Shown piece by piece: positions 26,101 to 34,305 of a stretch of DNA of 42,197 nt. The stretch covers positions 1 through 42,197 of the forward strand of contig JAJRWU010000244.1 in NCBI GenBank assembly GCA_024276655.1. Reading direction: 5' to 3'. The stretch is from Planctomycetota bacterium. GTDB lineage: Bacteria; Planctomycetota; Planctomycetia; Pirellulales; Pirellulaceae. Made by a program: the position numbers and the translations under genes. How positions within the stretch are numbered: the stretch's first letter is position 1; each line of letters starts with the position of its first letter. Below the pieces are notes generated by a model. The model ran no database searches and was not told the DNA's origin. It saw only the letters and a program-made list of their open reading frames with translations.

Positions 26101-26890
26101 GGCCAACATCTCGCAGTAGAACCGGCGTGCCTTCGGCGGTTGCCGAGAGCACAATAATTTCTAGATCTTCGACGCTCTGAATGTAGCCGCGGCCTCGAAT
26201 CATGTGCTCTGTTTCAGTCACCTCCAGCACGCGCCCGCCGACGTCGTTGTTGGAGTTCTTCACCGCCGCGATGACGCGCTCCAGCGGAATCTTGTAGAGC
26301 AGCAACCGCTTTGGATCCAACGTGATTTGATATTGTCGAATCGCCCCGCCCAGGCTGGCCACTTCAGCCACGCCCGGAACCGCCGTCAGTTGATATCGGA
26401 CGTACCAATCTTGCAACGCGCGTAGTTCGCCAAGATCGTATTTATTCTCCGTATCTTCGAGGGTGTATATGTAAACCCAGCCCAGGCCGGTGGCGTCGGG
26501 ACCAAGCCGGGGCCTCACGCCGGCGGGTAATTCTCCCTGCACCTGATTCATATATTCGAGCACGCGGCTACGCGCCCAGTACATATCGGTTCCGTCTTCA
26601 AAGATGACATACACAAACGAGAAGCCGAAGAAACTGTAGCCTCGCACGTCTGAAACCCCAGGCACGGAAAGCATGGTGGTTGTCAACGGGTACGTGATTT
26701 GGTCTTCAATCGTTTGGGGGTCGCGGCCCTGCCACGGCGAATAGATGATCACTTGAACGTCTGACAGATCGGGAATGGCGTCGATCGGTATGGTGTACAC
26801 TCCCCATGCGCAGACGACCGAAAGAATCACGGTCATGACGAGCACCAGGAATCGGTTATCGATACACCAGGCGATGAATTTTTCGATCAT
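23195..26890 (-). pseudogene. cusA: CusA-like heavy-metal RND efflux pump with a large periplasmic insertion, interrupted by TAG at 24344-24346
   Basis: Inner-membrane RND pump exporting Cu+/Ag+ or a similar metal with CusB and an outer-membrane channel. The ATG at 26890 (MIEKFIAWCIDNRFLVLVMTVILS) is the canonical start; a longer frame to 26983 is rejected. TM4 reads GTMVDSSIVVVENLHKHKE, nearer the CusA than the CzcA pattern. Between METHIPLREEEDWP-type and MPNWWLMPIETR-type sequence, about 190 residues (roughly 625-814) replace the usual 25 or so; the extra part is helical and Arg/Glu-rich. Codon 849 is TAG, just after GLKLYGTDLE, where the family usually has Glu or another polar residue. 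The same frame then continues 382 codons to TAA or TGA. No outer-membrane partner is in the window. Confidence 0.85.
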
Positions 26891-26941
26891 CGGGGGGGGA
26901 ATCCTATCAAGCTGAGGTGTGCATTGCTGGTTAGCAAGAGC

Positions 26942-26994
26942 CCTGAAATAAGTTGCCGATTGTGGTTCAGAAAAGCCCGGCATGTAAATTCAGG
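26942..26994. repeat. hairpin repeat element copy 4, internally deleted
   Basis: 53 bp with both ends of the 83-bp family (CCTGAAATAAGTTGCC at the left, GTAAATTCAGG at the right). Relative to copy 3, exactly 30 bp are missing, covering half of the stem and the inner right flank. Without a hairpin it should not terminate transcription, which fits its place between cusB and cusA in one operon. Confidence 0.85.
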
Positions 26995-27010
26995 GCTGTT
27001 CCTTGAATGA

Positions 27011-28879
27011 TCAGGGTTTCAAAACATCGAGCTTTGTGCCGCAGGTAGGCATCTTTTGCCCCATGTAGGGATTGAGCGTCTCGTCGCTCCACCACAACCA
27101 ATTTTCGTAGCCGACGTTGGCCATGCCGCAGCGAAACAAAAACACGTCTTTTTCGAACAGGGTCTGGCCGCCGTTTTCAGACAACAGCATCACCGTTGCG
27201 CGGCTGATGCGTCCGAAAGCGCTTCTGGCATCGGCGGGCTCTTTGAGCGGTTTTTCTTTTGATCGCGAGGCATGTTTCGCAACGCGTCGGGCGACACCGG
27301 CAAGCTGCGAGGCGTTTGCCGCATCGGCGCTGCCGGCGAGCGCGTTGGCGGCTTGGCGAAGCGCGTCGAAACGCGCTGCGGCCAAATCGAGTCGGTCGTC
27401 GGCCAGAGCGCCGCTGAGATCGAAGTAACGATCCAGCAGCTCCCTGATTCCCTTTGCCAGCGGTCGGCCGATTGCTTCTTCCAACGTGATCGAGGCGTTT
27501 TCGGGCGGCAGCATTTTCTCCAAGACACTTTGGAATTGGCTTTCGGCGTTTAACAGAAACGCGCCGGAGGTCACGACGCGCTCGCCCGGTTTCAAACCGG
27601 CAAGCACTTCGTGATACCGCTGACGGTCGCCGCCGAAACCGAACGCTCCACCCGATTCGTCGTGCCCGCCGTTGGAGAACATCCAGCGTTGGCCGATTCT
27701 CACCTCACGCGGTTGAAACACGCCTTCGCCCTGCTGGACGATCACCACCGCACGCTCTCCCGACCAGAGCACGGAATTTTCAGGAACGGCCGTCACCTCC
27801 GGAATGTTCTTGTGCAGTTGCACCCGCACATACATGCCCGGCTTGAGCCGCCCGTCGGGGTTGGGAGCGTCGATCCTCACGCGAATCGTGCGACTCTCCG
27901 ACTGCACCACGGGATCGATAAACGAAACGGTTCCTCGAATCGGTTGCCCGGGAAAACTTCGCACTGAAAGCACCGCCGGTTGGCCCAGTTCCACCAGCGA
28001 CAACTCATCTTCGTACACATCGGCGAAGAGCCACAAGTACGACAAATCGGCCAGGTGAAACAACCAGTCGCCTTCCTCGACATACTGCCCTTCCTGAACA
28101 TGGCGTTTGATGACGGTGCCGCTAAGCGGAGCGTAGATCGGAACGTATTCCAAAATCTTGCCGCTCTCGGCTATATCGTCCACCTGTTGTGGCGTCAATC
28201 CTTGGTAGATCATTTTTTGCCGCGCGGAGTGCGCCAGATCCAGCCCGGCGGGAACGGAATAGCCGGTCGTCCTACTTCGTGATTTACGATTCGTTTTCCC
28301 GCGCTCGCTCTTCAGAGCAAGCAGGTATTCATGCTGGGCCGAGATAAGTTCAGGACTATAAATCTCGGCCAACAATTGACCTTCTTTTACAAACTCGCCG
28401 GTGAAATTGACGTGCAGCTTATGGATGCGGCTTTTTTCGTCGACCCAAGACGAAATGCCCGCGTATCGCCGTTCGTCGTATTCGATGCGGCCGGTGGTGT
28501 CTATTTCACGGAAAAGGCTACGCCGCCGGACAGGTTTCGTAGACACGCCGGCTTGCTGAATCTGCCGGACGGTAAGCGTCAAATTCTCCGGCGCCTCAAC
28601 CAACCCGCCTTCCAATTCGACCAACGCCATGTTGCAAACAGGGCATACGTAGTTCTCTTTTTTGCTCTTGATCTGAGGATGCATGGGACACCAAAAAACC
28701 TTGCCGGAGTCGACCGATGTTTCAACAACACCGGTCCATTGCAATGCCCGGCGCCAGCCGTCACGACCATACTCGCGGAGCGACGCGTTCGAGGCAAAAG
28801 CCGCGCCCGCCACCGCAAAACCGATCATCACAACGACCTTTCCCCAATGGCGGCGCAAAATGGGAGTGAATGTTCGCAT
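27011..28879 (-). CDS. cusB: CusB-like periplasmic adaptor with N-terminal heavy-metal-binding and C-terminal DUF3347-like domains
   Basis: Membrane-fusion protein linking an RND pump to an outer-membrane channel. A membrane anchor at 14-30 is followed by a heavy-metal-binding domain (VFWCPMHPQIKSKKENYVCPVCNMAL; Cys64, Met66, His67, Cys79, Cys82, Met84). The adaptor barrel-sandwich and hairpin domains follow (GRIEYDERRYAGISSWVDEKSRIHKLHV, VPIYAPLSGTVIKRHVQEGQYVEEGDWLFHLADLS). The last 100 residues resemble DUF3347, ending in FRCGMAN and NPYMGQKMPTCG (Cys584, Cys613). Such domains are thought to catch and hand over copper. GAGAGG lies 6 nt before the ATG. It precedes cusA in the operon. The length (622 residues) exceeds E. 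coli CusB (407) because of the two extra domains. Confidence 0.92.
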   Translation of the reverse strand: MRTFTPILRRHWGKVVVMIGFAVAGAAFASNASLREYGRDGWRRALQWTGVVETSVDSGKVFWCPMHPQIKSKKENYVCPVCNMALVELEGGLVEAPENLTLTVRQIQQAGVSTKPVRRRSLFREIDTTGRIEYDERRYAGISSWVDEKSRIHKLHVNFTGEFVKEGQLLAEIYSPELISAQHEYLLALKSERGKTNRKSRSRTTGYSVPAGLDLAHSARQKMIYQGLTPQQVDDIAESGKILEYVPIYAPLSGTVIKRHVQEGQYVEEGDWLFHLADLSYLWLFADVYEDELSLVELGQPAVLSVRSFPGQPIRGTVSFIDPVVQSESRTIRVRIDAPNPDGRLKPGMYVRVQLHKNIPEVTAVPENSVLWSGERAVVIVQQGEGVFQPREVRIGQRWMFSNGGHDESGGAFGFGGDRQRYHEVLAGLKPGERVVTSGAFLLNAESQFQSVLEKMLPPENASITLEEAIGRPLAKGIRELLDRYFDLSGALADDRLDLAAARFDALRQAANALAGSADAANASQLAGVARRVAKHASRSKEKPLKEPADARSAFGRISRATVMLLSENGGQTLFEKDVFLFRCGMANVGYENWLWWSDETLNPYMGQKMPTCGTKLDVLKP

Positions 28880-29056
28880 GGGAACCTCTCTGAATAGGAA
28901 CTCGCCAGGAATGAAAGCAAGTCCGCCGACTGGAATGCCGACACGTTGGTCGGCCGCGCATACAGGCGCCGTTCAGGCAACGGAAAAACCAAGGCATGGC
29001 GGCCGAGGATTACGACATGAAAAGAATCGGCGCGTACCGGTAGCGCCGTTGTCGCA

Positions 29057-29464
29057 TCAGACGTCCAGACGAACGTGGCGGGCCTGAAGAGAAGAGCCGG
29101 CCAGCGAGCGGTCTACGCGGTTCGGAGGTTGCCCAACACGTGAGCGCGAAGTTTCGCCGCCAGCGCCGCAGAGGGTTTGGGCGAACGCCAAGACCAGTGG
29201 GCCGTTTTGCCCGTCGCGGGTATCTTTCTGCTGCGGGCACGGACAGGGCGCCTTCGCGGGCGCCGGCCGAGACACACAACAGCCCAATCCGCAACAACGC
29301 CCGTCGTCGGTTCCGCAACAGCACTTCGTTCGCTGTTCCGCGATAACAGCGCGCGATCCGCCCTCCACCCAGGCCGTCATTTGCGGGAATAACCCCAGCA
29401 GGCCCAGATTCGCGATCAAGCTGGCAGCAACCAGCCAGCGAGTTATGTGGAAAGCGATGTGCAT
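29057..29464 (-). CDS. small Cys-rich membrane or exported protein, possible metal binder
   Basis: 135 residues from the ATG at 29464 (MHIAFHITRWLVAASLIANLGLLGLFPQM), which gives one signal or anchor helix. It is followed by a dense Cys cluster: CCC at 48-50, CC at 57-58, CC at 62-63, then CPC at 74-76, which suggests metal binding. The C-terminal half is Arg/Ser-rich without known motifs. It lies directly upstream of cusB on the same strand (177 bp), so it is probably co-regulated with metal efflux. I do not recognise a family. The longer frame to 29527 is rejected because it adds residues before the signal. Confidence 0.65.
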   Translation of the reverse strand: MHIAFHITRWLVAASLIANLGLLGLFPQMTAWVEGGSRAVIAEQRTKCCCGTDDGRCCGLGCCVSRPAPAKAPCPCPQQKDTRDGQNGPLVLAFAQTLCGAGGETSRSRVGQPPNRVDRSLAGSSLQARHVRLDV

Positions 29465-29469
29465 TACAC

Positions 29470-29480
29470 GACAATTGTAC
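29470..29480. promoter_or_regulatory. palindrome resembling a CopY/BlaI-type operator
   Basis: GACAATTGTAC lies 6-16 bp before the Cys-rich gene and contains the dyad ACAATTGT. It fits the loose TACAnnTGTA core bound by CopY/BlaI-family repressors. Its position upstream of a metal efflux cluster is suggestive. The motif is short and could occur by chance. Confidence 0.25.
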
Positions 29481-29721
29481 CCTGTAGCAGACCGAATGTA
29501 AAAACAGTCGTTCCAAAATTGGGCCAAATTGCGTTGTTTGCCGTACGGCGAATACTCCGGGGGATTGGATGTGTGATCGACCTTACCCCCACATGCGCTC
29601 GCAGGGTGAAGAACCCAATGTTTCCGGAGAAATTTCAGAGCGGGGCGTCTGAATGTTGTGGAAGCAGCGCCGGCGGCTTACATTAGTAGCCTTCCGCGAA
29701 CCCCTCTTTGGAGCCGCCATC

Positions 29722-30075
29722 ATGACTTCACCCGGCGAAACGCCTCACGGCAATTCGGTCGACGACCGCCCGCCTGAACTGGACCCCATCTTTGTACACG
29801 CGCGGCGCGAAGCCGTCGTGATTTTGCTGGTGTTTTTTGTTTGCCTGACATGGTCGGTCGGTTTTTATGTGGTCGATGGCTTGCAACCGCCCGGCGCGGC
29901 GGCTCAGAGCACGCCCACCGTGTGGGGCTTGCCGCGTTGGGTGTTCTGGGGTTTGCTTTGTCCTTGGTTGGCGGTCGACGTATTCACGTTTTGGTTCTGT
30001 TTCTACTACATGAAAAACGACGATCTCGACGGCGGCGGTTCTCCCCAAGCGGAAGGAGAACCCGGCCATGAATGA
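29722..30075 (+). CDS. small two-helix membrane protein, YhdT/DUF997-like companion of the symporter
   Basis: 117 residues. Two helices (about 32-52, AVVILLVFFVCLTWSVGFYVV; and about 72-95, WVFWGLLCPWLAVDVFTFWFCFYYM) are separated by a Pro-rich loop, with an acidic tail (KNDDLDGGG). The pattern resembles YhdT, which in E. coli is encoded directly before panF. The same order occurs here, and the stop overlaps the start of the PanF-like gene by 8 bp. It is probably a small accessory subunit of the symporter. The ATG at 29722 is chosen over an upstream start because it gives the compact family-like length. Confidence 0.65.
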   Translation: MTSPGETPHGNSVDDRPPELDPIFVHARREAVVILLVFFVCLTWSVGFYVVDGLQPPGAAAQSTPTVWGLPRWVFWGLLCPWLAVDVFTFWFCFYYMKNDDLDGGGSPQAEGEPGHE

Positions 30076-32080
30076 TTTGACAATGTCATCATTATCATTG
30101 GAGTTCTTCGCGCCCGTGGGGCTATTCGCGCAAGCCGGCGGCGGCTCCAATTCGGCCATCATTACGTTTGCCATTTACATCGTATTGGTGATGGTGCTGG
30201 CGGGGTTGTCGCACCGTTTGCTGCAATCGAAGAGCTTCATGAGCGAGTACTTCTTGGGAAGCCGCTCGTTGGGCGTCTGGGCTTTCGCGCTGACGTTCGC
30301 CGCCACCAGTTCCTCGGGCGGGAGCTTTATCGGTTTTCCTTCGTTGGTGTACACGCACGGCTGGGTGGTGGCGCTCTGGATCGGCAGTTATATGGTGGTG
30401 CCCATTTTTACGATGGGCCTGTTGGGAAAACGCATTAACCAAGTCGCTCGCAAGACCGGCGCGATCACCATTCCCGATGTGCTGCGCGACCGTTTCGACA
30501 GCCCCGGCTTCGGCGGTTTGGCGACGGTCTTGATCGTGTTTTTCATGACCTTCAACCTGATCGCGCAGTTCAAGGGCGGCAGCACGATTTTGCAAACGCT
30601 GCTCTCCGACGTGCCGCTGTTTCAAGACGCGCAAGTGTTAACCTCCCACGCGTTGGCCGGCGTGCCTTTTTTCGGCGCCGCCGACGCCGGCTACTTCCTC
30701 TGCCTGCTGGTGTTTACCGCGGCGGTGGTGGTCTACACCGCTTACGGCGGGTTTCGCGCGGTGGTCTGGACCGATGTTTTGCAAGGCGTCGTGATGGTTG
30801 CCGGCGTTCTGATCATGCTTCCCATGGCAATCTATTTGGTGGGCGGCATGGAAAAGGCGACGAAGGAAATCGCTCGCATGACGCCGCCGAAGGCGGTATC
30901 GCTGCTGATCGAAACCGACGAACCGCTTGCTTCACCCTTGGTGCTGGCCAAGAATAGTTGGCTGGTTTCTGGAGGAGAAGGCGAAGCCCGCCGCGTGTTT
31001 CGCCTAGCGGCGGAAGCCCGAATTGAAAGCGGTGAGAACACGGCGGAGGTGAAGACGGAAGAAGATGCGCCGCAGCACATTCCCGCCATAGAAATCACTT
31101 TCCCCAAGCACATCGCGGCGGCTAGGCCGACAAAGTTCACATCGGGCGGGCAAGTTGTTTCGGTGCGGCAGAAAGTCGTACCGGAGGAACAGAAGGAAAA
31201 AGTTGGCTACGATGGCGATGGCCAAGCGGGCGTGTACATGAAAGGCCCCGGCATCGACAAATCGAGCGCCGACGGATTCTTGCCCCTGGGCCTCGCAATC
31301 TCATTCTTTTTCATGTGGAATTTCTCCGGCGCCGGCCAGCCCAGCAACATGGTTCGCTTAATGGCCTTCAAGGATTCCAACACCCTGCGCCGCGCCATTT
31401 TCACCGTGGCCATTTATTACACCCTGATCTACTTCCCGCTGGTGGTCATCTTTATGTGCGCCAAGGTTCTCTTGCCCGGCTGGGAAACCGATTCCGATCG
31501 AATCATGCCCGAAATGGCCAAAGCCCTGACCATGGCCATGAATATGCCCTGGCTGGCTGGATTGTTGGTGGCGGCGCCCTTCGCCGCCGTGATGTCGACC
31601 ATGGACAGCTTCCTGCTCATGATTTCCTCCGCCCTGGTGCGCGATGTCTACCAGCGAAACATCAACCCCGACGCACCGGAAAAGACGATCAAACGCCTGA
31701 CCTACGTCGTGACGGTGGTCGTCGGCCTGACCGCCATGCTGGCGGCGGTCAGTCCTCCGCAGTTCCTGCAAGATATTATCGTGTTCACCGGCAGCGGGCT
31801 CTCGACCAGCTTCTTGGCGCCAGTTTCGTTGGCGCTGTATTGGCCGCGTTTTAATCGGCAAGGCGCTATCGCCGGTATGCTGAGTGGTTTTCTGACGCAC
31901 ATGCTGTTGTACGCCGTGGGCTATTTTGAATCGGGAGGGAAAATTGAGCCGCTGCAACTGTTTGGTTTCCATCCGTTCATGGTCGGGGCATTGGCTTCGG
32001 CGGTCGTTTCCGTTGTGGTCGCGCTGACAACAACGCCGCCGCCGGAGCATTTGGTTCGTAAATTTTTCTACCGTGATTAA
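30068..32080 (+). CDS. PanF-like sodium:solute symporter (SSS family) with a long hydrophilic insertion
   Basis: About 13 helices of the SSS fold. AATSSSGGSFIGFPSLVY, YTAYGGFRAVVWTDVLQGVVM and APFAAVMSTMDSFLLMISSALVRDVY match PanF and relatives closely. PanF imports pantothenate with sodium, but substrate cannot be fixed by sequence. Residues about 275-400 form a charged soluble insertion (GEGEARRVFRLAAEARIESGENTAEVKTEEDAP) absent from PanF, between two helices that are adjacent in the family. Length 670 against about 480 for E. coli PanF. Next to a dipeptidase and a fumarylacetoacetase-family gene, it may take up a peptide-derived or sugar-acid substrate. Confidence 0.85.
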   Translation: MNDLTMSSLSLEFFAPVGLFAQAGGGSNSAIITFAIYIVLVMVLAGLSHRLLQSKSFMSEYFLGSRSLGVWAFALTFAATSSSGGSFIGFPSLVYTHGWVVALWIGSYMVVPIFTMGLLGKRINQVARKTGAITIPDVLRDRFDSPGFGGLATVLIVFFMTFNLIAQFKGGSTILQTLLSDVPLFQDAQVLTSHALAGVPFFGAADAGYFLCLLVFTAAVVVYTAYGGFRAVVWTDVLQGVVMVAGVLIMLPMAIYLVGGMEKATKEIARMTPPKAVSLLIETDEPLASPLVLAKNSWLVSGGEGEARRVFRLAAEARIESGENTAEVKTEEDAPQHIPAIEITFPKHIAAARPTKFTSGGQVVSVRQKVVPEEQKEKVGYDGDGQAGVYMKGPGIDKSSADGFLPLGLAISFFFMWNFSGAGQPSNMVRLMAFKDSNTLRRAIFTVAIYYTLIYFPLVVIFMCAKVLLPGWETDSDRIMPEMAKALTMAMNMPWLAGLLVAAPFAAVMSTMDSFLLMISSALVRDVYQRNINPDAPEKTIKRLTYVVTVVVGLTAMLAAVSPPQFLQDIIVFTGSGLSTSFLAPVSLALYWPRFNRQGAIAGMLSGFLTHMLLYAVGYFESGGKIEPLQLFGFHPFMVGALASAVVSVVVALTTTPPPEHLVRKFFYRD

Positions 32081-32091
32081 GCGAGAATTTC

Positions 32092-33207
32092 ATGTTGCTG
32101 TTTGACGCACACCTCGATCTTTCGATGAACGCCCTGGAGTACAACCGCGATATAACGCGCTCGTTGGTCGATGTGCGCCGGCGGGAAATGTTCAAAACCG
32201 ATTACCTCGACCGCGGCAGGGGCGTGCTCACGTTTGAAGAAATGCGTCGCGGCCAAATCGGGCTGTGCGTAGCCACCCAAATCGGACGATACGTCGACGA
32301 CGCCAACACGCGGCCCGGTTGGAACAGTCCTGAAATCGCCTGGGCGATGACCCAAGGCCAACTGGCTTGGTACCGCGCGATGGAGGAAAAAGGCCAACTG
32401 TTGCAAATCACCGACGCTGAGGCGCTGGAGCGTCATGCCGCACTTTGGGCCAACCACCTCTCTGACGCCCCATCCGCCGACGCCCCATCCGCCGACGCCC
32501 CATCCGCCGCCGACGCCCCGCCGATCGGTTACGTACTCAGTTTGGAAGGCGCCGATTCCATTCTCACCATGGCGCATCTTGAACGGGCGTACGAATACGG
32601 CCTGCGGGCAATTGGCCCCGCGCATTACGGGCCAGGACGCTATTCCCCCGGCACCGGTGTGGAAGGCGGCTTGGAGCCGGCGGGCCGAGAGTTGCTCGAA
32701 GAAATGGACCGCCTGGGCATCATTCTCGACGCCACCCACTTAACCGACGACGCCTTCTGGGAGGCCCTCGATATTTTCTCAGGACCGGTCTGGGCCAGCC
32801 ACAACAACTGCCGCGCCTTGGTGCCTGAGCAACGCCAATTCAGCGACGACCAACTGCGTGCCTTGATCGAACGCGGGGCCGTGATTGGCGCCGCGTTCGA
32901 CGCCTGGATGATGTCGCCGAACTGGGTGCGGGGGAAAACGTGTCCTCGAGAAGTGGGCGTGAAAATCGAGTGGGCGGCTGAGCATATCGATCATATTTGC
33001 CAATTGGCGGGCAACGCTTCGCATAGCGGTATCGGCTCCGATCTTGACGGCGGCTTCGGGCGGGAGCAATGCCCAGCCGATTTACACACCATCGCCGACC
33101 TGCAAACCCTGGCCGATATTCTCGCCAAACGCGGGTACAGCCCGGAAGACGTCGAAGGTATCATGCATGGGAATTGGATCCGCTTTTTGAAGAAGGCCTG
33201 GAGTTAA
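32092..33207 (+). CDS. membrane-dipeptidase-like metallopeptidase (peptidase family M19)
   Basis: M19 dipeptidases are TIM-barrel di-zinc enzymes hydrolysing dipeptides, including D-residue types. Metal ligand motifs are visible: FDAHLD (His7, Asp9), the bridging Glu in SLEGAD, DATHLTDDAFWE, SHNNCRAL and the GSDLDGG Asp. There is no signal peptide, so it is cytoplasmic. The length (371 residues) is normal apart from an insert near 124-140 made of (DAPSA)n, encoded by a 15-bp repeat. It starts 11 bp after the symporter stop, so it is co-transcribed. The pairing suggests import then hydrolysis; the substrate is unknown. Confidence 0.9.
   Translation: MLLFDAHLDLSMNALEYNRDITRSLVDVRRREMFKTDYLDRGRGVLTFEEMRRGQIGLCVATQIGRYVDDANTRPGWNSPEIAWAMTQGQLAWYRAMEEKGQLLQITDAEALERHAALWANHLSDAPSADAPSADAPSAADAPPIGYVLSLEGADSILTMAHLERAYEYGLRAIGPAHYGPGRYSPGTGVEGGLEPAGRELLEEMDRLGIILDATHLTDDAFWEALDIFSGPVWASHNNCRALVPEQRQFSDDQLRALIERGAVIGAAFDAWMMSPNWVRGKTCPREVGVKIEWAAEHIDHICQLAGNASHSGIGSDLDGGFGREQCPADLHTIADLQTLADILAKRGYSPEDVEGIMHGNWIRFLKKAWS
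32464..32508 (+). repeat. 15-bp tandem repeat (3 copies) inside the dipeptidase gene
   Basis: GACGCCCCATCCGCC occurs three times in perfect tandem, followed by a partial copy. It encodes DAPSA repeats in a surface loop and preserves frame. Confidence 0.95.
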
Positions 33208-33286
33208 ACTCCGCACGGTAGGATTGACACAATTGCATCCTATCTAATGCGAATGTCACATTTTCAGCCGCTTGAGGTATCAGCCC

Positions 33287-34153
33287 ATGAAATTGGTTCG
33301 GCGCCGCACGGCGAGTGGAGAGGTGTTGCTCGGTTCGCTGGAAGGCGAGCAGATTGTGCCCTTGGATTTGGAGGGCCGCCAATACAATAGTCTGTTCGAC
33401 ATTCTGGAAGCCGACGACCCGCACGAAGTGGCGATGTTTCTGCGAGACGAAAAGGCCGAACCCATCGACGCAGCCGACGCCCAACTGCTGCCGCCCATCG
33501 ACCAGCAGGAAGTGTGGGCCGCCGGCGTGACCTACAAACGCAGCAAGGTCGCACGCATGGAGGAATCCGACGCGGCTGCTTCCTGTTACGACCGGGTTTA
33601 TGTTTCCGACCGGCCCGAACTGTTTTTCAAGGCCACGCCGCATCGCGTTTCAGGCCCCGGCGAACCCCTGCGCATTCGCCGCGACTCCCAATGGAATGTT
33701 CCCGAACCGGAACTGACGCTCGTGGTCAATTCGTATATGAAGCTGGTCGGCTTCACGATTGGCAACGACATGAGCTCCCGCGATATCGAAGGCGACAACC
33801 CGCTCTACCTCCCGCAAGCCAAGGTTTACAACCATTGTTGCGGACTGGGGCCCTGCGTGTTGCTGGCCGATTCCGACGTCTTCCTTTCGCTGGAATCGGT
33901 GCGTATTGAATTGACGATTCTTCGCCAAGGAAAAACGGTGTTCGTCGGCGATACGAATCTGGGGGAAATGGCCAGAACCTTCGAGGAATTGCTGGGCTGG
34001 CTCAGCCGCGACAACTCGTTCCCCAATGGCGTTTTTCTGCTGACCGGAACCGGCGTCGTTCCCGACGCCGATTTCACACTCCTGCCGGGCGATATCGTCA
34101 AAATCGAGATCGATGAAATCGGCGTGCTCTCCAACCCCGTGGTTCAAGATTGA
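33287..34153 (+). CDS. fumarylacetoacetate hydrolase family protein (AraD1-like)
   Basis: FAH-fold enzyme, 288 residues, with a small N-terminal domain and a C-terminal catalytic domain. Metal ligands are the acidic pair in NVPEPELTL (Glu140, Glu142) and the Asp in GNDMSSRDIEG (Asp161). The block RPELFFKATPHRVSGPG and NPLYLPQAKVY are typical of the sugar-acid branch (2-keto-3-deoxy-arabonate dehydratase or diketo-rhamnonate hydrolase), which differs from aromatic-degradation members. The ATG at 33287 with GAGG 10 nt upstream is chosen over a TTG at 33272. It lies 79 bp after the dipeptidase, probably in the same transcript. Exact reaction not determined. Confidence 0.83.
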   Translation: MKLVRRRTASGEVLLGSLEGEQIVPLDLEGRQYNSLFDILEADDPHEVAMFLRDEKAEPIDAADAQLLPPIDQQEVWAAGVTYKRSKVARMEESDAAASCYDRVYVSDRPELFFKATPHRVSGPGEPLRIRRDSQWNVPEPELTLVVNSYMKLVGFTIGNDMSSRDIEGDNPLYLPQAKVYNHCCGLGPCVLLADSDVFLSLESVRIELTILRQGKTVFVGDTNLGEMARTFEELLGWLSRDNSFPNGVFLLTGTGVVPDADFTLLPGDIVKIEIDEIGVLSNPVVQD

Positions 34154-34194
34154 GCGGGGCGGTTGTTCGGCAACTATAATTGATAGGCCGAAAC

Positions 34195-34227
34195 AAAAGC
34201 CCGGCATTTCTTAAATGCCGGGCTTTT
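34195..34227 (+). terminator. hairpin (core of the repeat family, copy 5) after the FAH-family gene
   Basis: AAAAGCCCGGCATTT (34195-34209), loop CTT, then AAATGCCGGGCTTTT plus extra T residues. It carries the same stem as the 83-bp elements but lacks their outer flanks. It lies 41 bp past the stop and is an intrinsic terminator. Confidence 0.88.
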
Positions 34228-34305
34228 TTGGAACGCAGAACACGCTCTGGTTCTAAAACCCATTCTCCACCAACCTTCCTTTTTACCCAGGCAGGCGCCA
34301 CACCT

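Noticed and set aside
2963-26890. Genetic code change with TAG read as an amino acid
   Set aside because: hisF, the PilT-like gene, pseudo-GspE and others end in TAG exactly where their families end, so TAG is an ordinary stop here.
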